Source: JADHLJ01 sp038118725
GTDB taxonomy: Bacteria; Pseudomonadota; Alphaproteobacteria; Thalassobaculales; Thalassobaculaceae
Length of the DNA: 64,000 nucleotides
Direction: 5' to 3'
Assembly (NCBI GenBank): GCA_038118725.1
Contig: JAYOIK010000006.1
Location: forward strand, 28,328-92,327
Shown here: positions 26,403 through 34,870 of the stretch, in pieces
Position numbering within the stretch: position 1 is the first letter of the stretch
How the letters are laid out: every line of letters starts with the position of its first letter
Made by a program: the position numbers and the translations under genes
Notes under the pieces: model-generated
What the model was told of the DNA's origin: nothing
The model's input: the letters and a program-made list of their open reading frames with translations, nothing else
The model's database searches: none

Positions 26403-28712
26403 ATGACACGTTCGCTAGTTGGGCAAAGGCTTTTGCGGAGAGAAGACAACCGGCTGTTGACGGGGCGGGGGCGGTTCGGCGCCGACATATGGTCGGCCGA
26501 CGAAGTTTACGCCGTGTTTCTTCGCTCGGAACACGCTCACGCCGACATCCTAGACATCGACACGTCGCCGGCACGCGTCCGTCCTGGCGTGATCGCGGTG
26601 CTGACCGGTAGCGACTATGTCGCCGACGGGAACTCCAGCCTGTTGCATGTTCGAAACCTTCCCGACCATCTTGACCCAACGCAATTTGCTTTCGCTGAAG
26701 ACGAACTGACGCCAACGCCGCAACCCTTGCCCATCGCCACTGATCGGATCCGTTATGTGGGCGAGATCGTAGCCGTGGTGATCGCTCGCGATGAGGCAGC
26801 GGCTCATGACGCTCTGGAATCCATCGAAGTTGACTATCGGCCATTACCGGCGGTGACCGATGCCCGCGACGCGCTGGACGATGAGGCGCCGAAGTTGTTC
26901 GGCAAGAGCAATGTAGGCGTTCGCGCCGAGCGCGGCGACATCACCGGCGTACGAAACGCGCTTGATGACGCCAAACATGTGGTGCGCACAACATTGCATA
27001 ACCATCGCATCCATGGCTGCCCATTGGAGCCGCGTGCCGTTCTCGCCGAGTTTGATCCAGACGAAGACCGTTTCACTCTGAGAGCGCCGAGCCAGGGTGT
27101 GCACCGGTATAAGCGAGCCCTGGCAGCGGCGTTGGCGGTGCCGGCTGACTCAATCCGCGTCATGACCGGCGATGTCGGAGGCGGATTCGGGTTGCGTATC
27201 CCTTGTGCGAACGAATACCCGCTCCTCTTATGGGCGGCGCGCCGGTGTGCACGGCCTGTAAAATGGACCTGTGGCCGAGGCGAGAGTTTTTTAGCGGATG
27301 TTCACAGCCGCGACACATTTTGCGATGCCGCCCTGGCCATGGATGATGACGGGCGGTTCACCGCGCTGGAGGTCAACTATCTCGGCAACCTCGGAGCTCA
27401 TCCGATTTCCTTCGGCGTTTTGTCGAATCTGTTGCGCATGGCCGGGCCGCCTTACGACATTCCGTCCATTGCCGTTTCGGTGTGTGGTGCTTATACGAAT
27501 ACGGTCCCCACATCGGTGTTCCGTGGCGCGGGTAGGCCGGAGGTGAATCATCTGGTCGAGCAGTTGGTGGACCTAGCCGCCGGCGAGCTCGATATCGAGT
27601 CTTGGGAACTGCGGCGCCGCAACCTCATCCAGGACACCCAGATCCCCTATGAGAGCGGACTTGGGTTGACCTACGACAGCGGCGAATTCGCGGATAACTT
27701 CGAAAGGGCCTTGGACTTAATGGACATAGACGGTTTGTCCGCCCGACGAGCCGATGCCGCCCGCCGGGGCAAGTGCTTGGGTATTGGGGCAGTCAATTAC
27801 CTGGAGTCGCCCGGCGCCGCGCCGTATGAGCGCACCGACGTGTCCGTATCACGCCAGGGCTGGGTGAACGCGATCATTGGCACTCAATCGTCGGGCCAAG
27901 GGCACGAGACGAGTTTCGCCCAGGTACTGGCGGATGTGCTCGAAATCCCCGCGGACGACGTCTCGATCATGTTTGGCGACAGCGACGCCATCATCAACGG
28001 TTCGGGAACACACGCGGACCGGTCCATGAGGTTGGGTGGAACGGTACTCATACGCGCTGGACAGCGGATCATCGAGCAGGGCCGCGAGCGGGCCGCGGCA
28101 ATGCTGGAAGCAGCGGGCGCCGACATCCGATATGCCGAAGGCCGGTTTACTATCGTGGGCACCGACCGATCCGTCAGCCTATACGAGACCGCCGCGGCGG
28201 CACCGCTTGAAGCGACGGGAGAAGTCTCCACCCGGCTGCACACCCATCCCACGGGAGCGGCGGCATGTGAAGTCGAGATCGATCCGGAAACCGGCGTGCT
28301 CAAGGTGATCCGCTACGTCACGGTTGACGATGTGGGCACGGTCGTCAATCCGATGATCGTCGAAGGGCAGATTCACGGCGGGGCGGCTCAGGGGATCGGC
28401 CAAGCGGTTTTTGAACAGACGGTCTACGATCAATCGTCTGGTCAGTTGCTCACCGGCTCCTTGATGGACTATTGCCTACCACGAGCGGATGACCTGCCGT
28501 TCTGTGTAACGCGGCTTGAGGGCTGCCCAACCGCGAGCAACCCGTTAGGTGTCAAGGGCGCGGGCGAAGCGGGGGCGACGGCCGCGACAGCCGCGGTGCT
28601 GAGCGCCGCCACTGACGCCCTGAAAGAGCTGGGTGTTAAGAATTTGTCTATACCCCTCACGCCCGAGCGGGTTTGGCATGCCATCCGCTCGGCTCCCTCC
28701 GGCAAGGTGTAA
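26403..28712 (+). CDS. Xanthine dehydrogenase family protein, molybdopterin-binding large subunit
   Basis: A 769-residue CoxL/XdhB-type large subunit. The N-terminal a/b hammerhead domain starts GQRLLRREDNRLLTGRGRFGADI. Cofactor motifs are GDVGGGFG, SVFRGAGRPEVNHLVEQ and SSGQGHETSFAQVLAD; the catalytic glutamate lies in GVKGAGEAGATAA. The CO-dehydrogenase active-site loop (AYRCSFR) is absent, so it is not a form I CODH. These enzymes hydroxylate heterocycles or aldehydes and normally need an FAD subunit and a 2Fe-2S subunit; neither is adjacent. It sits between an inverted repeat and an IS6 remnant, so it may be a displaced, orphan gene. Confidence 0.9.
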   Translation: MTRSLVGQRLLRREDNRLLTGRGRFGADIWSADEVYAVFLRSEHAHADILDIDTSPARVRPGVIAVLTGSDYVADGNSSLLHVRNLPDHLDPTQFAFAEDELTPTPQPLPIATDRIRYVGEIVAVVIARDEAAAHDALESIEVDYRPLPAVTDARDALDDEAPKLFGKSNVGVRAERGDITGVRNALDDAKHVVRTTLHNHRIHGCPLEPRAVLAEFDPDEDRFTLRAPSQGVHRYKRALAAALAVPADSIRVMTGDVGGGFGLRIPCANEYPLLLWAARRCARPVKWTCGRGESFLADVHSRDTFCDAALAMDDDGRFTALEVNYLGNLGAHPISFGVLSNLLRMAGPPYDIPSIAVSVCGAYTNTVPTSVFRGAGRPEVNHLVEQLVDLAAGELDIESWELRRRNLIQDTQIPYESGLGLTYDSGEFADNFERALDLMDIDGLSARRADAARRGKCLGIGAVNYLESPGAAPYERTDVSVSRQGWVNAIIGTQSSGQGHETSFAQVLADVLEIPADDVSIMFGDSDAIINGSGTHADRSMRLGGTVLIRAGQRIIEQGRERAAAMLEAAGADIRYAEGRFTIVGTDRSVSLYETAAAAPLEATGEVSTRLHTHPTGAAACEVEIDPETGVLKVIRYVTVDDVGTVVNPMIVEGQIHGGAAQGIGQAVFEQTVYDQSSGQLLTGSLMDYCLPRADDLPFCVTRLEGCPTASNPLGVKGAGEAGATAATAAVLSAATDALKELGVKNLSIPLTPERVWHAIRSAPSGKV

Positions 28713-28770
28713 GCGTGCAATCGGCATCGGATACGACGACGGACATTGTCACACGAAATCGGTTCGAGTC

Positions 28771-28974
28771 CATCGCCGAGAGGTATGAACGAAGCCGATC
28801 CGTCACAATGACATTTGGTCGGCCATACCGCTTCATTGCCCGCTTCAGGAAGTTCAATGTCGCCCCGCGATCACGCAGTTTCGTTGCGAAGACTTCGAGA
28901 ACCTCGCCCTCATGATCTACGGTCCGCCAGAGATAGCGCGTTTCACCATTGACCCGCACAAACACTTCATCATG
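28771..28974 (-). pseudogene. IS6-family transposase fragment
   Basis: The leftward frame encodes HDEVFVRVNGETRYLWRTVD, then DHEGEVLEVFATKLRDRGATLNFLKRAMKRYGRP and NVIVTDRLRSYLSAM. These carry the first two Asp residues of the IS6 DDE catalytic core (TVDHEG and VTDRLRSY). The N-terminal helix-turn-helix and the C-terminal Glu region (NNRAENSH type) are missing. Only about 68 of about 230 residues remain, so it is a dead remnant that marks an old insertion. Confidence 0.85.
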
Positions 28975-29003
28975 CGATAAGATGTTGACCGTCGCGTCGG
29001 GTG

Positions 29004-30221
29004 TCACGGCTTGCGGGTGAGGCTATCCAATACGCCTTGAACGGTGTTGGCCAATGGGTTCGGTGGTGGTGCGGTCGTTGGACCCGCGAAACTGGCCGGC
29101 GCCGTGGAAGGATCGGGGGCCGCTGATCCGCTCCGACCGGGAATGGTGGTGGTGGAATCACCCGAGGCTCCGGCGGCTGGTGGCCCACTACTCGGAATGA
29201 CTCCCGAGGCACTGCCTTCTGTTTCCACCGGTGCCGAGAATGGATTGACCGGAACGGCGCCACTATCGGTTTTGGGGGACGGATCGCCGGGTTTGGCCTT
29301 GCCCTTCTTGTCGATCGTGGGAAGCGTATTATTGATACTATCGGTGTTTAGAATGATAGGCAGGCCATCGGCGCCGTTGCCGATGATCACGACTTTGGCG
29401 TTATCGGATTTGGAAAGTTCCAACGTCGCTTCGATGCCACGCCATCTGAGGTAGCTGTCGGTGATACCGGGGGCAACGATCTCTTGAAATGACCGGATGC
29501 CTTCGGCTTCGATCCGTTTCCGGCGTCGCTCTTTTTCCTCCAACAGCAGACGGAAATCATACGCCTCGCTCATATGGCGAACTTTCTCCTTCTCCTCGAT
29601 CGCCTGACGCACGAAGGGCGGCAGGTCAATCTCCTCAATCAGGACGTCCTCAAGTTGGATATAGGATTCCTCGAACGGTACGTTGGAGGAAATATTCGCC
29701 AAGGCGTTTTGAAATTGCGCGGCGATCACGTTCTGTACGCGCGCGCGTCGTGTTGAATACAAGTCGGCCGCCTCGTTCTCACTGATATAGGTCAGCACGA
29801 GGGTACGTAGTTGCGGTCTCATCAGCGTTTGAGCATAGTTCGGACCGATACCCTTGTGGAGAAATCCAGCGTATTTACTCTCGATTACGAAGCGGGACGA
29901 GAGGTTTACCGTGATCGTAAGGCCGTCAACGCTGAGGCCGGTCACTTCTTCATCGATCCGCTGTAGGCGCGCGTCGTAAATGAAGATCTTGTCCCAGGGA
30001 AGGATGAAATGGATGCCTTCCTTTAGGGTCGAGTTGGGTGATGTGACCGTGCCGTCGAGAAACCGATACCACATCACGCCAACATGGCCGGCGGCAATGT
30101 TATAGACGATCAGCGGCCACATGACCGCGAACATTAAGGCGGCGACTCCGGCGACGCCAAAAAACTCCATCCAATGCCGGTCAACCCAGCCAACAAACGC
30201 CCGCAGGCCGCGATTAATCAT
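29004..30221 (-). CDS. SPFH/Band 7 domain membrane protein
   Basis: About 405 residues. One N-terminal membrane helix (about 18-42, FFGVAGVAALMFAVMWPLIV) is followed by a Band 7/prohibitin domain: AGHVGVMWYRF, GIHFILPWDKIFIYDARLQ, LSVDGLTITVNLSSRFVIE. A charged helical region comes next (EEKEKVRHMSEAYDFRLLLEEKERRRKRIEAEG), then a Pro/Ser/Thr-rich tail of about 110 residues. SPFH proteins assemble inner-membrane scaffolds. I take the ATG at 30221, which overlaps the exporter's stop by eight bases, over a TTG at 30239. The coupling implies a shared job with the exporter, perhaps organising it in the membrane. Confidence 0.85.
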   Translation of the reverse strand: MINRGLRAFVGWVDRHWMEFFGVAGVAALMFAVMWPLIVYNIAAGHVGVMWYRFLDGTVTSPNSTLKEGIHFILPWDKIFIYDARLQRIDEEVTGLSVDGLTITVNLSSRFVIESKYAGFLHKGIGPNYAQTLMRPQLRTLVLTYISENEAADLYSTRRARVQNVIAAQFQNALANISSNVPFEESYIQLEDVLIEEIDLPPFVRQAIEEKEKVRHMSEAYDFRLLLEEKERRRKRIEAEGIRSFQEIVAPGITDSYLRWRGIEATLELSKSDNAKVVIIGNGADGLPIILNTDSINNTLPTIDKKGKAKPGDPSPKTDSGAVPVNPFSAPVETEGSASGVIPSSGPPAAGASGDSTTTIPGRSGSAAPDPSTAPASFAGPTTAPPPNPLANTVQGVLDSLTRKP

Positions 30222-31914
30222 GGAATTTGTCCGGGTCAAAATCGGCGATCATCCCGTCCTCCATGTGCAATTGATGTTCGGCGGTGTCGAAAAAGCGGCT
30301 GTCATGGGTTACCGCGACAATAGTGTGCCCTTGCTCGCGCAGCAGCGGAAGCAGTTCCCTGTAAAATTTGCGCCGGAACATGGGGTCCTGATCGGCGGCC
30401 CATTCGTCGAGCACCAGAATGGGTTTATGCTCCAAGACCGAAGCGACCAAGGCGAGGCGCTTGCGTTGTCCGGTAGACAGATCGGCGGTGGAAAAGACGC
30501 CGTCGACTAGGTTAACCTTATCTTGGATTTCCAGGTGCTGCATCCATTCATCCGCCTCGTCGAGATATTTTGATTCCACGCCGTCGAGGTGTCGCGAGAG
30601 GTGAAAATCCCCGAAGATCGCCGCGAATAACTCTCGATAATCTTGAATTTTCGATCGACGTACCGCCACCCCATCCAACAGGAGTTGGCCTTTGGTGAGC
30701 GGGTAGAGGCCAGTCAAAACGCGAAGGAGTGTCGACTTTCCGGAACCATTGCCCCCGGTAATGAACAAGGTCTCCCCGCGTGTGATCTTCAGATCGAACG
30801 GGCCGATCTTGAAAGCACCGGCCGGATCATCGGGGGGGGCTGGAAATTGGAACACGGCGCCCCGTAATTCAATCGTGGAAAATGTCGGAGTAGCACTTTC
30901 TTCATCGGTTTCGTCATGGTCTTCGTGCACATCACCATTTGTCGACAGCCCCGCTAGACGTGCCTCCAAATCCATGATGGCATCAGCTGCCGCGGATGCG
31001 TTCTCGAAGATTGGAATGGACCCGATAAGTCCGGCGATTGGCCCGATTATGAAAAGCACGGCGGTGGTCGATTTCTGAACCTCGTCGGAATAATCCGAGG
31101 AAAGTATCGGCACAATGAAAACCATGGTGCCAAGGAGCAGATAGAACGACATCTGCGAGAAAACGAAATTCTTCGCCAGCAATGTTTGAGTATGGCCTCG
31201 CGCCTCCGCCGCCGAGGCGCTGATATCAGCCGCGCGCCGTATAATCGCGCGGGTTTTACGCCGGCTTAACTTCGCCTCCTTGAAACCGTTCAGAAGGTCG
31301 TCGATCGCGGAATAAACACCGTTGTCCATTTCGAGCGTCGAACGCAGGCCGGCGCGAACGGAAAATGACTTGCGGAAATAAATCGATAAAGCCACCGCCA
31401 TGAATGCGATCAGAACAAAGAAAGAAGTTAGCGATAAATAGGCGATATAGGCGGTCGTGAAGACGATCAATATGGCCATTTGCACGGCGATCGTGAGGGT
31501 CGAGGCGGACTGAGATAGCGTTTGGGTGTGGCGGGCGACACCACTATAGATCACCGAGCGCCCCAATTGTTCGATGTCCAGCAGTTCGCAGTCTCGCAGC
31601 CGGCGAACGATGCGCATGCGGACCCGATGGATAACCCCTTCAATCTGGTCCGCAGCCTGGATCAGGATCCATCGCTGGGCGAACATGTAGACAAGGATCG
31701 CGGCGCCAAACGCCACCGCGAAAAGCGGGCGGCTTTCGGATTGCTCCGCATGCTCCGCCGCTGTGTTGATTATGGCGAGAATGAGCGCATTGCTAAGGCC
31801 CGCGATCGCCGCGACGCCCAAGGCTTTTCTCGGCGCCAATGTGGTCTCGGATATTAGAAAGCGCCCAAGACTACTTTCCGTGAAAAGAAATCTCGCGGAG
31901 AAACTTTCCGCCAT
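30214..31914 (-). CDS. Cyclic peptide/siderophore-type ABC exporter (PvdE/SyrD-like), fused permease-ATPase
   Basis: A 566-residue half transporter. Six hydrophobic segments lie in the first ~300 residues (for example KALGVAAIAGLSNALILAIIN and TAVLFIIGPIAGLIGSIPIF). The ATPase domain has Walker A TGGNGSGKST, signature LSTGQRKRLAL and Walker B ILVLDEWAADQDP. The DEWAADQDP form is characteristic of the PvdE/SyrD family that moves siderophore precursors or lipopeptides to the periplasm. In this locus it is the obvious exporter of the NRPS product. An acidic insertion (DVHEDHDETDEE) links the domains. It is coupled to the SPFH gene. Confidence 0.92.
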   Translation of the reverse strand: MAESFSARFLFTESSLGRFLISETTLAPRKALGVAAIAGLSNALILAIINTAAEHAEQSESRPLFAVAFGAAILVYMFAQRWILIQAADQIEGVIHRVRMRIVRRLRDCELLDIEQLGRSVIYSGVARHTQTLSQSASTLTIAVQMAILIVFTTAYIAYLSLTSFFVLIAFMAVALSIYFRKSFSVRAGLRSTLEMDNGVYSAIDDLLNGFKEAKLSRRKTRAIIRRAADISASAAEARGHTQTLLAKNFVFSQMSFYLLLGTMVFIVPILSSDYSDEVQKSTTAVLFIIGPIAGLIGSIPIFENASAAADAIMDLEARLAGLSTNGDVHEDHDETDEESATPTFSTIELRGAVFQFPAPPDDPAGAFKIGPFDLKITRGETLFITGGNGSGKSTLLRVLTGLYPLTKGQLLLDGVAVRRSKIQDYRELFAAIFGDFHLSRHLDGVESKYLDEADEWMQHLEIQDKVNLVDGVFSTADLSTGQRKRLALVASVLEHKPILVLDEWAADQDPMFRRKFYRELLPLLREQGHTIVAVTHDSRFFDTAEHQLHMEDGMIADFDPDKFHD

Positions 31915-31937
31915 CTTCTACGTCCCTTTCGGCTCCG

Positions 31938-32132
31938 TCACTGTCCGCTAGTGGACGTTGGAGCCTTCAAAATGGGGAGGGGACGGACAATGGAAAAAAT
32001 GATTCCGACCAACAATGGCGTGAAGATCATGGATAGCAGGAATACTCCCATGGCGCCAACCCGCGTGCGTCGCCCCACGATCGCTAGCAACGCGCAGAAA
32101 AATACGTAGATTCCGATCATGACCGGTGTCAT
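31938..32132 (-). CDS. Small two-helix membrane protein
   Basis: I do not recognise a family. The 64-residue protein starts MTPVMIGIYVFFCALLAIVG, a membrane helix, then a short positive loop (RRTRVG) and a second helix GVFLLSMIFTPLLVGIIFSIV, ending in a Pro/Ser/Thr tail. I take the ATG at 32132 rather than an upstream start at 32159. It lies 23 bases before the exporter start and is probably co-transcribed with it, so it may be an accessory membrane subunit. Confidence 0.65.
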   Translation of the reverse strand: MTPVMIGIYVFFCALLAIVGRRTRVGAMGVFLLSMIFTPLLVGIIFSIVRPLPILKAPTSTSGQ

Positions 32133-32166
32133 TTTTCGACCTCCACTAGGCGGCGCCAAAATTACA

Positions 32167-32202
32167 GCGCCGCGGCCTGGAATTACTCCCTAGCCGCGGC
32201 GC
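32167..32202 (-). terminator. Terminator-like hairpin after the first DUF697 gene
   Basis: GCGCCGCGGC (32167-32176) pairs perfectly with GCCGCGGCGC (32193-32202). On the minus strand TGTAATTTT follows. It separates the DUF697 gene from the small membrane protein-exporter-SPFH unit, which therefore probably has its own promoter or receives readthrough. Confidence 0.55.
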
Positions 32203-32216
32203 GTTTAGCAGATGAC

Positions 32217-32693
32217 TTAAGCCGCGGCCTTCGCTTTGGCGCCGTCTTCGGCGGGAGCCGCATCGAACTCGGCCTTGAAATGATCCCGCATCGCTTCCGG
32301 GTCGAAGTTCAAGACGTTGCCGCCGGCTTCGAAATGCTGCACGAAAACCCGACCGATCGCATAGGTCGACGCGCTGGAGAATGCTGGCGCCGTCACGGCT
32401 CCGAGGAAAGTCCCCACACCAGGTATGGCCTTGATGAAACTTGACGCTCCGCGCGCGAGAGCCGAGGGAAGCGCGCTTCCGATCAGGCCCGCGATAATTG
32501 ACTTAACGGCGTTCCGAGAGAACGGAATATCGTAGATCGCCGCGAGGTCGGCGACCATTTTTACCTGAATGGCGGATACCGCGGCCAAATCCACATACGG
32601 AATGGGAAGAAAGGCCGCGCCAGCGGACCAACCCATATATGTCTTGATGATGCTTGACGCTTCGTTGCGCCGATCTTCTACATTCTCGTCCAT
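32217..32693 (-). CDS. DUF697-type membrane-associated protein (paralogue 1)
   Basis: A 158-residue protein with the DUF697 core: GWSAGAAFLPIPYVDLAAVSAIQVKMVADLAAIYDIPFS, then SIIAGLIGSALPSALARG and GVGTFLGAVTAPAFSSASTYAIGRVFVQHFEAGG. The core is amphipathic or hydrophobic and suggests membrane association. The C-tail is Ala/Lys-rich. DUF697 domains often accompany GTPases; their role is poorly known. The paralogue at 61.6-62.4 kb shares the IPVPYVDxAAVSxIQVxMV pattern, so two related proteins bracket the NRPS locus. Confidence 0.8.
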   Translation of the reverse strand: MDENVEDRRNEASSIIKTYMGWSAGAAFLPIPYVDLAAVSAIQVKMVADLAAIYDIPFSRNAVKSIIAGLIGSALPSALARGASSFIKAIPGVGTFLGAVTAPAFSSASTYAIGRVFVQHFEAGGNVLNFDPEAMRDHFKAEFDAAPAEDGAKAKAAA

Positions 32694-32821
32694 GGTGCCC
32701 TTACCTCATGTTGGAAAGCGTTGCTACAACGGCGAAACGCGCCAAGTTTATCATCGTTTAGACTTAATGCTACTCTTTTACAACGATAAACTATCACGCT
32801 CGTCCGGTAGGGAGCAAGGCT

Positions 32822-34855
32822 TTAGAACGTCTTGCCGAAGCGCACGCGGGGAACGATGAAGCCTTGGTTGGACGATGTGCCGAACCTTGCCGCGAGAGAT
32901 GCTTCGATTTCAGTTCCACCGCCCAGGCCAAACCGTAGGCCAAGATCCAAGGAGAGAGTATCTTGACCACCACCATCCGCGTCCGCGGTAACCCGCTGAC
33001 CAGACGGCAACGCCGCGTTTACATCCCAGTCGAGTTCCGCGATGTCATGTTCCCAAGTCGCGGTGGCGTAGGGAGTCATCGTTCCGCCGCTGATCGGAAT
33101 TACCGTCCAGGCGTTTAGCCCGAGGCCTGCTCGAACCCGCGAGAGCGAACTGTCCTGAACCGTCAGGTTAAGGAACTCCGCGTCGTTTTCGGTGTAACCG
33201 TCGACCTCCGTCGAGGCGACGGAGACCCTGGCGAGCGGCACAAGCCAAACGGTTTGATTTCCGAACCTGCTTGAAAAGTCGTAGCGGCCTTCAATTTCAC
33301 CGGAATAGGCCCAACCGTCGGTTTCGGCCCGCGCGGTCGGTAGGACGCTGAAGCTCGTTTCACGCTTGATGTCGTCGTAATCCAGCATATGGCCCGAAAT
33401 TTGGGTGGTAAGCGACAGTTTGCCCGAGCGCACACCACCGAAAACTCCAAGAGAGTAGGACCGGCTATCGAATGACCCGCCACCACTAATGTCCACATCC
33501 TGATCCATGAGGCCGAAATGAGCACCCACGATGGCAGGGAAACTGTTTCCGCCGAACCGATGGTCGATGCCGACGACAGTGCCGCGTGAATCATAGTCAT
33601 AGCCCGAGAAAACGCCGCGAGACGCCCGGGTGCCCAGATTGTTCGCGGCCAGGACGAATAATGAATTGTCACCCGCGCGAGATACCCGTGGGTCGGGCGT
33701 TGAATCCAAGGCCGGGAAGGCGGCCGTCTCGGTACGCCATGAGTCGAGATGCCCTCGAACACCGCTTGCCACCGCCTCGGTCTGGACGAGACCCGCATCA
33801 GGAACCGTGGCCAGTCGACCTCCATCGACATCGACAGCCTGAATCGTCGATTCGAACAGCTCGGCGATATAAGCGTGAGCGGCGGTGGTGGGATGAGTCC
33901 CATCCCAAAAAAGCGTGGCTGTTTCATCCGCGACCGTCGGGCAGGCCCCGGTGGACGTTCCCAATCCATCATCGGTAATGCAGCCAATGGTCAGGTTGGT
34001 AAAACCGTAGCGCGAGGGATTGGTGAAAAAATCGTCATAAAGTCCCGCTACATCGACCAACACCACATCCATTCCGGTCGCGGACCGAACATTTTGCAGG
34101 CGGGTTGGAAGTTCGATGTTGTGGAGATTCGCCGCGTCTTCGGCCGTCTGCGCGCCGGTCGTGCCGAGGGCGGAAACGAATGATGGGATTTTGCTCAGAT
34201 CGAAAATGTTGAACACGACCGCCCGCTTGGCGCCAAGCGCGCTGATCCGCGTAAGGCCGGATTCGATATTGTCGAGAACGCCATCAACCGATTGCGCGGT
34301 AGTGAGCCCCCCGCTGCTTTGCGCGAAAGCGGAATAGTCATTGCCACCCGTCCAAACCGCGAAAACCGAGCCGCTGAGATCCGACACGCGACCGGTGCTT
34401 GCATAGCCCTCCAGGTCGTCCAGTACGGAAAGAAAGCCGGGTGCGCTCAACAGCTCTTCCGTTCCACTTCTCGATCCGCCAAAAGCGAAACTCAGGCTAG
34501 CGCCGGGTTGCGCGCCGGGATCCAGCGATGTGTCGCACGAACCGGAGTTGGCGATCGTGGCATTCTCGGTCGTGCATTCAGTGCTGCTGAAATAGTAATC
34601 GGCATAGGTCAACTGCGTGGACGCAAGCCGATCCGTCCAGTTGATGCCATTTGAAAACCTACCGTCGAAATAGGGCGGTGTAAGCGGCGTGATCGCAACC
34701 GGAATGCCCGCGTTGTTCAATCGCGTGGTGAAAGCGAAACTGTTCTGGTTGTCGACGAGGCTGTCTCCCATGAAGACATAGCGTTCAGAGGCATTCGCCG
34801 CGCCGACCGAGAACAAGATGCTCGCGCTTAACGCTATCAATGTGATCCATTTCAT
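32822..34855 (-). CDS. Autotransporter with SGNH/GDSL lipase-esterase passenger
   Basis: A 677-residue protein. A signal peptide (1-22, cut after ANA) precedes a GDSL hydrolase: FMGDSLVDNQ with the nucleophile Ser near 32, WTGGNDYSAF, and FWDGTHPTTAAH with the catalytic Asp/His. From about residue 390 the autotransporter beta-barrel begins and ends VRFGKTF with the terminal Phe that favours Bam insertion. EstA-like enzymes stay at the outer membrane and hydrolyse esters or lipids. In an NRPS locus it could trim an acylated product or the surface, but that is inference. It follows the outer-membrane barrel gene by 15 bases in the same operon. Confidence 0.9.
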   Translation of the reverse strand: MKWITLIALSASILFSVGAANASERYVFMGDSLVDNQNSFAFTTRLNNAGIPVAITPLTPPYFDGRFSNGINWTDRLASTQLTYADYYFSSTECTTENATIANSGSCDTSLDPGAQPGASLSFAFGGSRSGTEELLSAPGFLSVLDDLEGYASTGRVSDLSGSVFAVWTGGNDYSAFAQSSGGLTTAQSVDGVLDNIESGLTRISALGAKRAVVFNIFDLSKIPSFVSALGTTGAQTAEDAANLHNIELPTRLQNVRSATGMDVVLVDVAGLYDDFFTNPSRYGFTNLTIGCITDDGLGTSTGACPTVADETATLFWDGTHPTTAAHAYIAELFESTIQAVDVDGGRLATVPDAGLVQTEAVASGVRGHLDSWRTETAAFPALDSTPDPRVSRAGDNSLFVLAANNLGTRASRGVFSGYDYDSRGTVVGIDHRFGGNSFPAIVGAHFGLMDQDVDISGGGSFDSRSYSLGVFGGVRSGKLSLTTQISGHMLDYDDIKRETSFSVLPTARAETDGWAYSGEIEGRYDFSSRFGNQTVWLVPLARVSVASTEVDGYTENDAEFLNLTVQDSSLSRVRAGLGLNAWTVIPISGGTMTPYATATWEHDIAELDWDVNAALPSGQRVTADADGGGQDTLSLDLGLRFGLGGGTEIEASLAARFGTSSNQGFIVPRVRFGKTF

Positions 34856-34870
34856 GAACTCGGTCCTTAC

